Positions 9,337 to 19,601 of a stretch of DNA of 64,000 nucleotides are shown here, one piece after another (within the stretch, counting starts at the first letter, position 1; each line of letters starts with the position of its first letter). The stretch is taken from NCBI RefSeq assembly GCF_020733635.1, contig NZ_JAJFZL010000001.1, positions 5,332,001-5,396,000 on the forward strand, written 5' to 3'. The notes beneath the pieces were generated by a model that ran no database searches, was not told the DNA's origin, and saw nothing but the letters and a program-made list of their open reading frames with translations. This DNA is from Nocardia spumae. GTDB lineage: Bacteria; Actinomycetota; Actinomycetes; Mycobacteriales; Mycobacteriaceae. The position numbers and the translations under genes were made by a program.

Positions 9337-10224
9337 ATGACCACGACACCGCAGCTCACCCTCAACAACGGCGTGCAGATGCCCGCGATCGGGCTCGGGG
9401 TCTATCAGACTCCGCCCGCGGAAACCACTGCGGCGGTGGAGGCCGCCCTGCGCACCGGCTACCGGCATATCGATACCGCGGCCGTCTACGGGAACGAACG
9501 CGAGGTCGGTGAGGGGATCCGGCGATCCGGAATCAACCTGTCCGATGTCTTCATCGAAACCAAGGTCTGGATCAGCGATTTCGGATACGACGCCACTCTG
9601 CACGCCTTCGACAAGAGCGCGAACAAACTCGGAGTGGATCGGATCGACCTGCTGATTCTGCACCAGGCGCTGCCCTCCCGATTCGACCTCACCGTCGACG
9701 CCTACCGCGCGCTCGAACAGTTGCTCGCCGACGGGCGGGTTCGCGCCATCGGCGTCAGCAACTTCATGCGCGAACACCTCGACGACCTGCTCGCCAAGAC
9801 GTCGGTCGTCCCCGCGGTGAACCAGATCGAACTCCACCCCTACTTCCGCCAACCCGATGTCGCGGCCGCGGATGCCGAATACGGCATCATCACCCAGGCC
9901 TGGTCACCGATCGGCGGTATCACCTTCTACCGTGAGGGCACTCACACCAGCACCCTCGAAGATCCGACGATCACCGCGATCGCCGCCGCACACGGCAAGA
10001 CACCGGCCCAGGTTCTGTTGCGCTGGGGCCTGCAGCAGGGCCGCTCGGTGATCCCCAAATCCACCCGCCCGCAACGTATCGCCGAGAACTTCCAGGTCTT
10101 CGACTTCGACCTGACCGCCGACGAGCTCGCGGCCATCGACGCTCTCGACACCGGACGCCGCGGTGGGCCCGAACCCGAGGCCGTCACGCTGGAAACCTTC
10201 GGCATCGCCATCCCCGAGGCCTGA
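9337..10224 (+). CDS. Aldo/keto reductase
   Basis: A 295-residue NADPH-dependent aldo/keto reductase. The catalytic tetrad can be placed: Asp in HIDTA, Tyr in AVYGNE, Lys in ETKVW and His in ILHQA. The signature GVSNF and the cofactor-binding IPKSTRPQRIAEN near the C-terminus are also present. The start at 9337 is fixed by a GAGGAGG ribosome binding site 6 bases upstream. It resembles the 2,5-diketo-D-gluconate reductase-like group common in actinobacteria. It is convergent with the giant repeat gene that follows. Confidence 0.92.
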   Translation: MTTTPQLTLNNGVQMPAIGLGVYQTPPAETTAAVEAALRTGYRHIDTAAVYGNEREVGEGIRRSGINLSDVFIETKVWISDFGYDATLHAFDKSANKLGVDRIDLLILHQALPSRFDLTVDAYRALEQLLADGRVRAIGVSNFMREHLDDLLAKTSVVPAVNQIELHPYFRQPDVAAADAEYGIITQAWSPIGGITFYREGTHTSTLEDPTITAIAAAHGKTPAQVLLRWGLQQGRSVIPKSTRPQRIAENFQVFDFDLTADELAAIDALDTGRRGGPEPEAVTLETFGIAIPEA

Positions 10225-10270
10225 GGTCCGGAGCCGGCCTTCGACCGGTCCACCGAAACCCGAATCGAAC

Positions 10271-10295
10271 CGACTACGAGGCCGGCCGGTAGTCG
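10271..10295. terminator. Possible shared terminator hairpin
   Basis: CGACTAC (10271-10277) pairs with GTAGTCG (10289-10295) around an 11-base GC-rich loop. It lies between two convergent genes, the aldo/keto reductase and the giant repeat protein. There is no clear T-run, so the call is tentative. Confidence 0.4.
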
Positions 10296-10297
10296 AC

Positions 10298-13200
10298 TCA
10301 GGTCTCGGTCGGCCGGGTGAATGCCGAAGTGTTCGCGGGGGTTGCGGTCAAGCGCTGCCAGGGGTGTGAGCCGGGCGGGGAAATTCCGAACTGCCAACGG
10401 CTTCCGGGCCGCGATGGCGAGGTGTCGCTGATGGGGCGAGCGTCGGTTGTCGATTCGGCGTCCCAGTTCGCGCCCGCACCCGAACCGGAGTCGTGCGCCG
10501 ACGTCTGACCTGAGCCGTCACCGGAGCCGGATCCCGACGCATCACCGGAACCCGAGCCCGAGCCGTCACCGGAGCCGGAACCCGACCCATCACCAGAACC
10601 CGAGCCCGACCCATCACCAGAACCGGAACCCGACCCATCACCAGAACCCGAGCCCGACCCATCACCAGAACCGGAACCCGACCCATCACCAGAACCCGAG
10701 CCCGACCCATCACCAGAACCGGAACCCGACCCATCACCAGAACCGGAACCCGACCCATCACCAGAACCGGAACCCGACCCATCACCAGAACCCGAACCCG
10801 ACCCATCACCAGAACCCGAACCCGACCCATCACCAGAACCCGAACCCGACCCATCACCAGAACCCGAACCCGACCCATCACCAGAACCCGAACCCGACCC
10901 ATCACCAGAACCCGAGCCCGACCCATCACCAGAACCATCGCCTTCGGCGGGGGCGGGGGCGGGAGCTTGTTGCGGCGCTTGGGGTATGGCGCCCTCGTCG
11001 TAGTACGCGTCCTCGCCGTTATCGGCTCCCGGCCCCATGCCGCCCATGCTTGCCATCGCCATGGCGGTCATCGCGGCACCCAGGAGGTTCCCCATATTGC
11101 TCATCGGGTTGGCGGTCATGCCGCTACCGCCGACACCGGCGCTCTGGGACGGCATGGTCTGCGGGGTCAGTTGCCCGGGATCCTGAGCGGCACTGCCGGA
11201 ACCATCGGAGGAGGATCCGTTGCTCGGGAGGGAACCCGGCGTGGTCGGCCCCAGAGAGGTCGGGTCGTTCGGCGACGCGCCGTCGCTCGGCACCGAACCC
11301 GGTGAGGTCGGGCCCAGTTGCGACGGCGTCAACGCGGACGGCGAAATCGGCGAGTAAGGGGAGCCCGGCGGAGTGGTCGGCGCCAGCAATGTGGGGTCGT
11401 TCGCCGTGCCCGGAGTGGTCGGGGTTACAGGTTTGGGGGTCTGCGAAGAGCCGGAGCCGGAGCCACTACCGCTGCCCGTACCGTCGCCCGACCCATCGCC
11501 CGACCCGCCATCGTCGTCACCCTGATGCCCCCAGGGCGACCAATGATTCGACGCGTAGTAGCCGACGACACCCGCAGCAGCGAGCCCCAGGGCAATCTTC
11601 TTGCCCTTGCTCCACTTCTTCTTGGTGTCGTCGTCGTCATCGTCCTTCTTGGACTTCTTCTTGTCCTTGTCGCCGTCGGTCTTGTCCTTGTCGCCGTCGG
11701 CCTTGTTCTTGTCGCCGTCGGCCTTGTTCTTGTCGCCGATACCTTCGGACTTGGTCGTGGTCTCCGTATCACTGTCGACGTCGCGCCTGTGGCGTTTGTC
11801 CTTGTTGTAGCCGTTCCGGTCGAATCCGTCCTTGTCGAAACCGCCCCGGTCGTACCCGTCCTTGTCTAACCCGGCCCGGTTGTACCCGTCCTTGTCTACG
11901 CCGTTCCGATCGAACCCGTTCGGGTCGAACCCCTTGTCGTCGTATCCATCCCGATGGGCACCGTCCCGGCCGTACCCGTCCTTGTCGAACCCGCCCCGGT
12001 CGTAGCCGTCCTTGTCGAACCCGGCCCGGTTGTACCCGTCCTTGTTGAACCCGGCCCGGTTGTACCCGTCCCTGTCGATGCCGTACCGATCGAACCCGTT
12101 CGGGTCGTACCCGTCCTTGTCGTACCCGCCCCGGTGAGCGCCGGTCCGGTCGTACCCGTCCTTGTCGTAGCCGTCCTTGTCGAACCCGGCCCGGTTGTAC
12201 CCGTCCTTGTCGAACCCGGCCCGGTTGTACCCGTCCTTGTCGAATCCGCCCCGGCTGTACCCCTCCCGGTCGTATCCGTCCCTGCTGAAACCGTCCTTGT
12301 TGTATCGGTCTCGGTCGTACCCGTCCCGGTCGTATCCGTCCTTGTCGAACCCGTCCTTGTCGTAGCCGTCCTTGTCGTAGCCGTCCTTGTCGTAGCCGCC
12401 CTTACCCTTCCCGCCGGAGTCATCGCCCTTCTCGCCGCTCTTCCCGGACTCCCCGGTCGACGGATCAGTGCCCGACTCATCGGCACCCTTACCGGAGTCG
12501 GCCTCATCAGGCTTGCCTCCCTCGTCCCTGGGCTGGCCGCGCCAGTCGCGTCCGTTCCGGTCGTATCCGTCCCGGTCGTACCCCCTGAAGTCGTATCCGT
12601 CCTTGTCGAACCCGTCCTTGTCGAACCCGTTCTTGTCGAACCCGTCTTCGTTGTAGCCGTCTCGGTGCTGCCCGTCCCGGCCGTATCCGCGACTGTCGTA
12701 GCCGTCTTTGTCCAATCCGCGCCAGTCGTAGCCCTCCTTGTCGAAACCGTCCTTGTCGCGCCCGTACCGGTTGTAGCCGTCTTTGTCGTAGCCGTCCTTG
12801 TCGAACCCGTTCTTGTCGAATCCCTCCTCGTTGTAGCCGTCTCGGTGCTGCCCGTCCCGGCCGTATCCACGACGGTCGTAGCCGTCTCTGTCAAATCCGC
12901 GCCAGTCGTAGCCCTCCTTGTCGAAACCGTCTTTGCCGTGCCCGTACCGGTCGTAGCCGTCTTTGTCGTAGCCGTCCTTGTCGAACCCGTTGTGGTCGAA
13001 TCCCTCCTCGTTGTAACCACCCCGCGGCTGCCCGTTCCGGTCGTACCCGCGACGGTCGTAGCCGTCCTTGTCGAAACCGTCCCCGTCGTAGCCGTCCCTG
13101 TGGAATCCGTCCTTGTCGAAGCCGTCCCTGTTGAACCCGTTGTGGTCGTATCCGCTCTCGTCGTAGCCACCCCGGGGATACCCGTACCGGTCGTAGCCGT

Positions 13201-16200
13201 CCTTGTCGAAACCGTCCTTGTCGTGTCCGAACCTGTCGAACCCGTCCTTGTCGATCCCGTTCCGGTCGAACCCCTCGCGGTTGTATCCCTCCTTGTTGTA
13301 GCCGTTCCGATCGAAGCCGCTGTGGTCGAATCCCTGCTCGTCGTAGCCACCCCGGGGGTGCCCGTACCAGTCGTAGCCGTCCTTGTCGAAACCGTCGCGG
13401 TCGTACCCGTTGTGGTCGTACCCCTCCTCGTTGTAACCACCCCGTGGCTGCCCGTCCCGGTCGTACCCGCGCCAGTCGTAGCCGTCACTGTTGTAGCCGG
13501 ATCGGTCGTATCCCTCCTTGTTGTAGCCGTCCCTGCCATACCCGAGGTTGTCGTAACCGTTTTTGTCGAAACCGTCGCGGTCGTACCCGTTGTGGTCGTA
13601 CCCCTCCTCGTTGTAACCACCCCGTGGCTGCCCGTCCCGGTCGTACCCGCGCGGGTTGTAGCCGTCCCGGTCGTACCCGTTCCGGTCGTACCCGCTCCGG
13701 TCGTACCCGTCCTTGTCGAACCCGTTGTGGTCGTAGGCGCTGGATTCGTCGCCAGGACTGCCTTTTGTCCCGGTACCACCAGCACCCTCTCCATCACCAC
13801 CTGGACGAGCCCCGGGGCCCTCCGGCGGCGATCCCAATGGAGGCGGTGTGCTCCTCGGCGTTCCATCCGGCCCCTTGGGAAGTGGCGGTTCCGGACTACC
13901 AGGCGACCGCTCACCTGCCGGCCCGGTCGGCGCAACCGGTGGCTCCTCCAGGCTGATTTGCCTTGCCTTCAGTCGGATGTCGACATTTTTGACGAAATCC
14001 TCGAACCCGCCTTTTTGCGCCCGAGTAACTCGCAAAGCGTCTTGGATCGCCCCATGCACCTGGTTCTGCGGGACGCCCTCGGGAAACTCGTATCCGTCCA
14101 CAAGGCGAGCCACGTCGCGGGCGCTGGTTATGCCCTCCCGCCCGTTCCACACATCTTGTAGAAGCGGCACGCCACCATCGGCCCCTGCCTTACCCTTTGC
14201 GGGCGGGTCGCCCTCGGTCGGCTTACCCGTACCGCCGTCCGGCTCCGGCGAATCCGGCTTCCGCTCTCCCGTCCTGCCGTCACCCCCGCTGTCGTCACCC
14301 GACTTGCCTTTCTTCCCGGACTCGCCGGTACCACTGGAGCCCTCCGGCTCCCGGGGACGCTGTGATTGCGCATAAGGGGACTGCGCATTCAGGCGGTTTT
14401 GCTCTCTGTAGTGTTCCAGTCCGCTGTGCACATATTCGACGGCCTGGTTGACATCCCCGCCATCGCGCCGATTAGCGTGCACGGCATAATCGATCGCGTC
14501 CACCACCTGCTGTTCTGTTACCCCCTCGGGTAACTCGGGCAGGGGATTTCGAGCCAGAAACTCCTTACCGGCCTCGCCTTTGAGCGAGGTTCCGTCGGTC
14601 AGCAATTTTTCCAGATGTCCGCGATACCTCTCTCCTATCGAGGTCGCCCCATCCGGATCGTGCGGCACTGAGGGCGGGTCGCCCTCGGCCGGCTTCCCCG
14701 TATCACCTTCCCCGCCCGCCGAGTCATCCGCCTTGCCAGTCCCCTTCGCTGGCTCCTTCCCCGTATCACCTTCCGGCTCAGACGATTTCGCGTTCCGATC
14801 ACCCGACCCGCCGTCACCCTGCGCGTCGTCACCGGTCTTGCCCTCGCCGCCCGATTCTTTCTTGCCGGCGCCGGCGGTGCCCGGACCCTCGCTCGGGTTG
14901 GCCGGCTGCCCGCCGTCTCCACGCTCGCCCACCGGTGCGGCCCCGCCCGGCTCCTGCGGCGTCGCCTCACCACGCGGACCGAACGGGGACTCACCACGCG
15001 GACCGAACGGCGACTCACCACGCGGACCGAACGGGGACTCACCACGCGGACCGAACGGCGACTCAGCGGACTCCCCCCGAGGCACACCCTGCGCCGGGTC
15101 AGCCGCGGGTGATCCTTCAGTGGGATCGCCCGGCACCACGGCGCCTTCCGGCTCGCTGGACTTGCCGGCACCTTCCGCGTTGCCGCCGGCCGTGCCCTCG
15201 TCGCCCGGCTCGTTCTTACCGGTTCCAGTGACGCCGGAACCGTCACCCGACCCCTCGTCCGGGTTGGCCGTAGGTGATCCTTCAGCGGGATCACCCTGCA
15301 CCACAGCGCCTTCCGGCTCGCCGGCAGACGGCCCGCCTTCCGGCTCCGGCGATGTCGCCTCCGGCTCGCCGGACCTGCCGGCACCTTCTGCTTTCTCGCC
15401 GGTCGCGCCCTCGCCACCGGACTCGTTCTTACCCGTGCCGGTGGTGCCCGGTCCGTCACCCGAACCCTCGCCCGGAGTGGCCGGCTGCCCGCCGTCTCCA
15501 CGCTCACCCGCTGGCGCGGCCCCGCCCGGCTCCTGCGGCGTCGCCTCTCCGGGCAGAGCGAACGGCGACTCACCACGCGGACCGAACGGGGACTCACCAC
15601 GCGGACCGAATGGCGAAGGTTGGGCCGGCCCCCACGGCGAACCCTCGTCCGGCTTGCCCGAGGCAGCACCCTGCGCCGGGTTGTCCGGCACCGGTGCGCC
15701 TACCGGCTCCACCGGAGCTTGCCCACCGTCCGGGCTCGCAGGCGTCGGACCCGCGCCGGTTTCACGGGGTGCTGACACAGGCGGCGGCGCTGCGGGTGAC
15801 GGCTGGCCACCGGTTCGAGGACCGGTGACATTCGCGCCACCGCCGTCTCCGGAACTTCGTGCCGCCGCGGGGGCTCCACTCGACGGCGCCTCCGCGGGCC
15901 CTGTCGGCGTCGTCGTAACCGGCTGTGCCTCAGGAGCTTTCGGAGCCGGTGCAACCGGTGGCGCGGCAGCGCCGCTCGACGGCGCCGCCGGCTGCCCACT
16001 CTGCTCCGACGACGACCGTTCGGCAGGCGACTCGCCTGCCGGATTGTCGGACGACGCTTTCGGGCCGCGGGAGTTGAATGCGTTGGGGTCCAGCGGATTG
16101 TGAGGGTCTCCCGCGGCCACTAAGCCGAAGTCTTTCCTGCCACGGGCCGGTTGGGCGAGTGCGGAGTCGGTGGGCTGTAGGTCGCCTCGCGAGGTTCGTA

Positions 16201-17254
16201 CGGGCCTATTGGAGAGTTGCCCGGCCGCTGTCGCCCTGCTCCCAGCGTGTGGTTCGGCAGTCGAGGGCGACGCCGGTCGCGGCGCCGCGTGGTACGCACC
16301 CGACGCCGAGCGGCCGAACGGGACTGCCGAGCCGATGAATCCGCCGCCGAATCCCGCGACCGCCGCGTCGAAAAGCTGGTCCCCCGTAATGTTTCCGCCG
16401 TTGAGCAGTGCACCGGCTCCGACGCCTACCACGCTGCCGACCAAGCCGCCCCCGATGCCGACCACCAGGGCCGGCGCGGCTCGCCCGACGGCTCTGGCCG
16501 CCGTCGAGGTGGCGTTTTCGGCGAGTCCCTGGAACAACCGATTTGCGCGTGGCGCCGCGTAGACACCGAATGCCGCACCGGCGAGGCCGGTCACGCCGCC
16601 GAGCAAAGCCTGCTCACCGACACTGCCGAAGTCGATTTCATCCCGACGATGGTCGATGTACTTCTGCGACATCTGCGCGGCGAGATCGACACCGCCACCG
16701 AAGGCCGCGCCGATCCCGGCGCTGATCCCGGCGACCTTCACGAGGGGAATACGAGCCCGCTGGGTTGCCGCCTCGGCGCCGATCGTCCGCACCCAGTTCA
16801 GGAGCCGGCTTCCGGTGGTCCGTATCACCGCCTCGCTTCGCGCCCGATCCGCGGCGGCTTTGAGCGGACCTCCGAAAACGATGTCCGAGGCCACCATCGC
16901 CACCATCGCGGTGACGGTCCAGATGATTCTCCACTTCGTGTACTGATAGTTCTGGCTCGCGGACGACGTGAAGGCAGCCAAATTTTGGCCGTATTCGTGT
17001 GTATTGCTGATATCCGCAAGCATCGGACGGTTGCGGATATCACTCTTCTCGGATTCGGTCATACCCGAAATGGCCAGGCTCTCCATACCGGCAAGCCGAT
17101 CCAACCGAGGCGATAAGTCCTTCCAACGCTTCATGCAGTCGGAGATGCAATCCGCCGTTTGGTATCCGACATCTTCGTCGAATTTGGGAAAGGTTTCTCC
17201 TGCTGCCCCCTTGACCGCCCAATCCGGGAGTTCGGGCGGCAACCGCAGGGTCAC
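10298..17254 (-). CDS. Giant WXG100-like repeat protein (2318 residues)
   Basis: Probable type VII secretion-type surface or effector protein. Residues 1-110 match the CpnT-like/WXG100_2 N-terminal domain (LPPELPDW start, [12 protein letters not shown] before a hydrophobic helix). Residues about 110-330 are Gly/Ala-rich hydrophobic segments. Then follow about 600 residues of Pro/Gly/Glu-rich linker with GESPFGPR repeats, two small helical units (one around [20 protein letters not shown], the other similar), and about 120 pentapeptides of the form G-[YF]-D-[KR]-[DN] in two blocks. A Lys/Asp-rich stretch, one transmembrane segment ([17 protein letters not shown]), a Pro/Thr linker, and about 17 GSGSGDGS units complete it. 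GTG start; weak ribosome binding site; 75 bases after the metallopeptidase-like gene. No toxin domain is recognisable at the C-terminus. Function unknown. Confidence 0.85.
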   Translation of the reverse strand: MTLRLPPELPDWAVKGAAGETFPKFDEDVGYQTADCISDCMKRWKDLSPRLDRLAGMESLAISGMTESEKSDIRNRPMLADISNTHEYGQNLAAFTSSASQNYQYTKWRIIWTVTAMVAMVASDIVFGGPLKAAADRARSEAVIRTTGSRLLNWVRTIGAEAATQRARIPLVKVAGISAGIGAAFGGGVDLAAQMSQKYIDHRRDEIDFGSVGEQALLGGVTGLAGAAFGVYAAPRANRLFQGLAENATSTAARAVGRAAPALVVGIGGGLVGSVVGVGAGALLNGGNITGDQLFDAAVAGFGGGFIGSAVPFGRSASGAYHAAPRPASPSTAEPHAGSRATAAGQLSNRPVRTSRGDLQPTDSALAQPARGRKDFGLVAAGDPHNPLDPNAFNSRGPKASSDNPAGESPAERSSSEQSGQPAAPSSGAAAPPVAPAPKAPEAQPVTTTPTGPAEAPSSGAPAAARSSGDGGGANVTGPRTGGQPSPAAPPPVSAPRETGAGPTPASPDGGQAPVEPVGAPVPDNPAQGAASGKPDEGSPWGPAQPSPFGPRGESPFGPRGESPFALPGEATPQEPGGAAPAGERGDGGQPATPGEGSGDGPGTTGTGKNESGGEGATGEKAEGAGRSGEPEATSPEPEGGPSAGEPEGAVVQGDPAEGSPTANPDEGSGDGSGVTGTGKNEPGDEGTAGGNAEGAGKSSEPEGAVVPGDPTEGSPAADPAQGVPRGESAESPFGPRGESPFGPRGESPFGPRGESPFGPRGEATPQEPGGAAPVGERGDGGQPANPSEGPGTAGAGKKESGGEGKTGDDAQGDGGSGDRNAKSSEPEGDTGKEPAKGTGKADDSAGGEGDTGKPAEGDPPSVPHDPDGATSIGERYRGHLEKLLTDGTSLKGEAGKEFLARNPLPELPEGVTEQQVVDAIDYAVHANRRDGGDVNQAVEYVHSGLEHYREQNRLNAQSPYAQSQRPREPEGSSGTGESGKKGKSGDDSGGDGRTGERKPDSPEPDGGTGKPTEGDPPAKGKAGADGGVPLLQDVWNGREGITSARDVARLVDGYEFPEGVPQNQVHGAIQDALRVTRAQKGGFEDFVKNVDIRLKARQISLEEPPVAPTGPAGERSPGSPEPPLPKGPDGTPRSTPPPLGSPPEGPGARPGGDGEGAGGTGTKGSPGDESSAYDHNGFDKDGYDRSGYDRNGYDRDGYNPRGYDRDGQPRGGYNEEGYDHNGYDRDGFDKNGYDNLGYGRDGYNKEGYDRSGYNSDGYDWRGYDRDGQPRGGYNEEGYDHNGYDRDGFDKDGYDWYGHPRGGYDEQGFDHSGFDRNGYNKEGYNREGFDRNGIDKDGFDRFGHDKDGFDKDGYDRYGYPRGGYDESGYDHNGFNRDGFDKDGFHRDGYDGDGFDKDGYDRRGYDRNGQPRGGYNEEGFDHNGFDKDGYDKDGYDRYGHGKDGFDKEGYDWRGFDRDGYDRRGYGRDGQHRDGYNEEGFDKNGFDKDGYDKDGYNRYGRDKDGFDKEGYDWRGLDKDGYDSRGYGRDGQHRDGYNEDGFDKNGFDKDGFDKDGYDFRGYDRDGYDRNGRDWRGQPRDEGGKPDEADSGKGADESGTDPSTGESGKSGEKGDDSGGKGKGGYDKDGYDKDGYDKDGFDKDGYDRDGYDRDRYNKDGFSRDGYDREGYSRGGFDKDGYNRAGFDKDGYNRAGFDKDGYDKDGYDRTGAHRGGYDKDGYDPNGFDRYGIDRDGYNRAGFNKDGYNRAGFDKDGYDRGGFDKDGYGRDGAHRDGYDDKGFDPNGFDRNGVDKDGYNRAGLDKDGYDRGGFDKDGFDRNGYNKDKRHRRDVDSDTETTTKSEGIGDKNKADGDKNKADGDKDKTDGDKDKKKSKKDDDDDDTKKKWSKGKKIALGLAAAGVVGYYASNHWSPWGHQGDDDGGSGDGSGDGTGSGSGSGSGSSQTPKPVTPTTPGTANDPTLLAPTTPPGSPYSPISPSALTPSQLGPTSPGSVPSDGASPNDPTSLGPTTPGSLPSNGSSSDGSGSAAQDPGQLTPQTMPSQSAGVGGSGMTANPMSNMGNLLGAAMTAMAMASMGGMGPGADNGEDAYYDEGAIPQAPQQAPAPAPAEGDGSGDGSGSGSGDGSGSGSGDGSGSGSGDGSGSGSGDGSGSGSGDGSGSGSGDGSGSGSGDGSGSGSGDGSGSGSGDGSGSGSGDGSGSGSGDGSGSGSGDGSGSGSGDGSGSGSGDGSGSGSGDGSGSGSGDASGSGSGDGSGQTSAHDSGSGAGANWDAESTTDARPISDTSPSRPGSRWQFGISPPGSHPWQRLTATPANTSAFTRPTET
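10507..10941. repeat. 24-bp tandem repeat array coding GSGSGDGS
   Basis: About 17 near-identical 24-bp units (GACCCATCACCAGAAC is their common core on the plus strand) lie in the 3' end of the giant gene. The period is a multiple of three, so copy-number change keeps the frame. There are no unique spacers, so it is not a CRISPR array. Confidence 0.95.
11797..12400. repeat. 15-bp repeat array coding GYDKD pentapeptides, second block
   Basis: About 40 units of 15 bp, in minus-strand frame coding G-[YF]-D-[KR]-[DNG] pentapeptides, with variants such as GYNRA and GAHRG. This is the C-terminal of the two blocks in the giant protein and lies next to the Lys/Asp-rich stretch before the transmembrane segment. 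Confidence 0.95.
12533..13737. repeat. 15-bp repeat array coding GYDRD pentapeptides, first block
   Basis: About 80 units of 15 bp. A higher-order order is visible: variants G[QHY]PRG or GQHRD followed by GY[ND]E[EQSD] recur seven times, most often 12 pentapeptides (60 residues, 180 bp) apart and sometimes 6 or 10. Block growth by duplication of 180-bp segments is the simplest reading. Confidence 0.93.
14968..15064. repeat. 24-bp tandem repeats coding GESPFGPR
   Basis: Four copies of a 24-bp unit (core ACCACGCGGACCGAACGG) lie in the linker-coding part of the giant gene. Two more copies occur at about 15567-15613 inside a larger duplicated linker segment that also carries a TGTGKNE motif. Confidence 0.85.
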
Positions 17255-17329
17255 CGGACCGGTCCCATCACGACGACCCCCTCGTCCACGTCCGCAGCCG
17301 CACGCTGCCGATGCCCGCCCATGGCGCGG

Positions 17330-18973
17330 CTACACCCGATCCGGGGGGAAGCTCTTCGTGCTGTGCCTTTTCGCGGTATCCACGAGCAGCCGATGCAGGA
17401 CACGGGCCGGCGGGACAGCCTTTCCCGCGTTGAGCTGCACCTCGGTGAATGCGTCGGCCAGCGCCCGCCCCGGCTCGAACCTTCCGTGCGGGAACCCGTA
17501 TCCGCTCAGCCGGCCACGCCACCGCCGGAAGTCGGTGACGACGACGCCGAGCGACTTTTCGAACCGACTGTCGCCACACTCCGACAGGTACTCGGAAATC
17601 AAAGTCCGTTGTGAGACGGAGTGAGCGCGAAGCCCACCTGTCACATCGAGCGCGTGACCGAGTTCCCGGACGATCGTCGAATACAACGGCCGACTGTCGG
17701 AGCCACGGGAGATACCCCCGCGCTCGATTTCCGCGGATACTTCACCGGCCAGCGTGCTGCTGTCTTTCGCGGTCGCAACGTTCAGAGTCACACTCTTCAC
17801 TCTGGGTGTTCTTTCGCCGTCGCCCGGATTCCAGGCCCAGTCGAGCCGGGTGGTGGCGTCCCCGCATTCGGCGATGGCGAATTCGGGCAGGTCCAGGTAA
17901 GGGTGAGCGGTGAGTACGTCGTCGAGGGCTTGCGCGATTTCTCGCAGGGTATCCAGGCTGATTCCGGGTGTGTCGAATCCGATCACCTGCAGCCCGTGGC
18001 GGCTCATGAGCGCGTCGGCGAGTTCCTGCGCTTCCGAGGACGTAGCACGCCGGACCTCGACCCGTTTGTCCTCGCGCCGAGCACGTTTCGGGGACCCGGG
18101 CGCTGCTTTCGCCGGAGCCTTCGGAGCCGATGGCGCACTCGGCCGTCCCCCTCGCGCGGGCGGAGCCGAGACTTTGCGTGCCGGATCCGACCCCGGGGCA
18201 GAGCTCGCCGCTCGGTCCGACCAGGGCGTGTTCGATCGTTGCGATTCGGCGGAGCCCGGGCCGCCGGCCTTCTTCGATCCCTCTGCCGCCGGAACCTCCC
18301 GCGCCGACGGTCCTTTGGTGTCGGAGGGGGGCACTACGCCCGACGTCGACGTCGGCGGCGCACTCGCCGTCGACGTCGGCGCACCGGACAGACCGCTGTC
18401 GGCGTTGCCGGGCGCTCCGGACCGAGAATCCGGCGCGGCCTCGGCCGGCGAGTTCGCTTCGGGGTGATTCCGCGTGGCCGATCCAGCCGGGCCGGCCTGC
18501 GCGGGCGCGGAGACGCCCGGCCCTTCGACAGCCGACGGCGCCGAGGATCGGGCCGTGGGAACGGCGGAGTTCGGCGTGCTGTGTGCTGCCGCGGATTCCG
18601 ATGTCGGAGTTCCGGACACGGATTGCCCTGTCTCCGTCGGGTATTCGCGGTCTCCGGCGTCTTGTATCGCCATCTTGCCGTCGAGATCCGCGTCCCCGAG
18701 ACGACCGGCAACGCCCGAGAGCAGCTTTCCCTCCTCGGCCAGCGCTCCCAGGGTGCGATTCATGTTGTCGAGCAGGGTCCGGGAATCGGGTTCGAATGTT
18801 TCGGCGAACGTGCGTCCGGACTCGTCGTCACCCCAGAATTTGCCGACCCTGGCGAAGTGATCCCGGAGCTCGTTGTAGATCTGACGGGCCTCGCTCGCGA
18901 TCGACTCGTACTCCTGCACGACAGCGCGGAGCCGAACCTCGTCGATCGACAGCTCCTGCCCCACCGCGACCAC
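17330..18973 (-). CDS. WXG-like protein with degenerate metallopeptidase-like C-terminus
   Basis: A 547-residue protein from GTG 18973; an AGGAG ribosome binding site lies 4 bases upstream, so this start is preferred over the ATG 18 codons further out. Residues 1-95 form a helical ESX/WXG-type domain with a WGDDESG turn (about 47-53). Residues about 110-310 are a low-complexity Ala/Ser/Pro linker. Residues about 325-547 resemble a secreted zinc metallopeptidase or toxin domain: STIVRELGHALDV (about 433-445) sits where HExxH is expected, followed by ALADAFTEV, which looks like the third-ligand helix. The first His is Arg (CGG), so activity is doubtful. Architecture fits a type VII secreted effector; it heads an operon with the giant repeat gene. 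Confidence 0.75.
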   Translation of the reverse strand: MVAVGQELSIDEVRLRAVVQEYESIASEARQIYNELRDHFARVGKFWGDDESGRTFAETFEPDSRTLLDNMNRTLGALAEEGKLLSGVAGRLGDADLDGKMAIQDAGDREYPTETGQSVSGTPTSESAAAHSTPNSAVPTARSSAPSAVEGPGVSAPAQAGPAGSATRNHPEANSPAEAAPDSRSGAPGNADSGLSGAPTSTASAPPTSTSGVVPPSDTKGPSAREVPAAEGSKKAGGPGSAESQRSNTPWSDRAASSAPGSDPARKVSAPPARGGRPSAPSAPKAPAKAAPGSPKRARREDKRVEVRRATSSEAQELADALMSRHGLQVIGFDTPGISLDTLREIAQALDDVLTAHPYLDLPEFAIAECGDATTRLDWAWNPGDGERTPRVKSVTLNVATAKDSSTLAGEVSAEIERGGISRGSDSRPLYSTIVRELGHALDVTGGLRAHSVSQRTLISEYLSECGDSRFEKSLGVVVTDFRRWRGRLSGYGFPHGRFEPGRALADAFTEVQLNAGKAVPPARVLHRLLVDTAKRHSTKSFPPDRV

Positions 18974-19056
18974 CTCACTCCTGTTGCCGACGCCGACGAT
19001 TCTCCGTCCTCCACCCCCATTTCCCACATCTGGGGAATAGGGGTGGTGGTGGTTGG

Positions 19057-19548
19057 ATGGAAATCACAACCTCCGCGCCGAAGCCGGTCCCCATTCGAAG
19101 GCGGTGTCCAGAAGTGGATCCTCTGTCCGCCGGCAGCGACGACTTTCGATACCTGGCTCGCACAGAGGTCAACCAGATACTCGACAACTACGAGGAACAG
19201 ATGGCGAGTCTGGCCGAGATTCGCCGGCAGCTCGATTCCGTTCGTATACAAGCGCGTTCGACGGACAAGACGATCGAAGTGAGCGTCGACTCCGTCGGTG
19301 TGGTGACAGAGATAAAACTGGAACCGGCGGCCCTGCGGAACAAGCCCGAAGAGCTCGCCCGGAAACTCACCGAAGTCATCCGCGAGGCCGCGCTGCATGC
19401 CGAAAAGCACACGGCACAGACGGTGGCGCCGGTGGCCGACATCGTCGATCCCCTGCCGGACCTGCCCGAGCTGCTTCCCGGGGCGCCGAGCCTGCGCGAT
19501 CCCGTTCCGTCCGAGGATGATTCGGAGGATGCCGCGTCGTCACAGTGA
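19057..19548 (+). CDS. YbaB/EbfC family protein
   Basis: A 163-residue small helical protein of the YbaB/EbfC nucleoid-associated family; the core IEVSVDSVGVVTEIKLEP and the following amphipathic helix are typical. ATG 19057 is used; GTG 19114 is an alternative and would remove a 19-residue basic N-terminus. It is divergent from the WXG-like operon, with 83 bases between starts. Family members are often found beside type VII secretion effectors in actinobacteria, where their job is not settled. The C-terminus is acidic. Role here unknown; either DNA binding or an effector-partner function is possible. Confidence 0.8.
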   Translation: MEITTSAPKPVPIRRRCPEVDPLSAGSDDFRYLARTEVNQILDNYEEQMASLAEIRRQLDSVRIQARSTDKTIEVSVDSVGVVTEIKLEPAALRNKPEELARKLTEVIREAALHAEKHTAQTVAPVADIVDPLPDLPELLPGAPSLRDPVPSEDDSEDAASSQ

Positions 19549-19601
19549 CGCGTACGTTCCGGATATCCGCCCGCCGGTGAACCACAGTGCCGGGCAGCCG
19601 A

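Noticed and set aside
10507-10941. Possible CRISPR array (24-bp direct repeats)
   Set aside because: Repeats are directly adjacent without unique spacers and are in frame within a coding region.
10447-12048. Plus-strand frame with His-Gln-Asn repeats, and a minus-strand alternative frame with VLVMGR repeats
   Set aside because: Both are alternative readings of the 24-bp repeat that codes GSGSGDGS in the real gene; no domain, no ribosome binding site.
11954-14161. Long plus-strand reading frame rich in Val-Pro-Val across the giant gene
   Set aside because: It is the antisense shadow of the 15-bp repeat array; repeats with a period divisible by three keep several frames open. The minus strand has the recognisable N-terminal domain, so only that frame is called.
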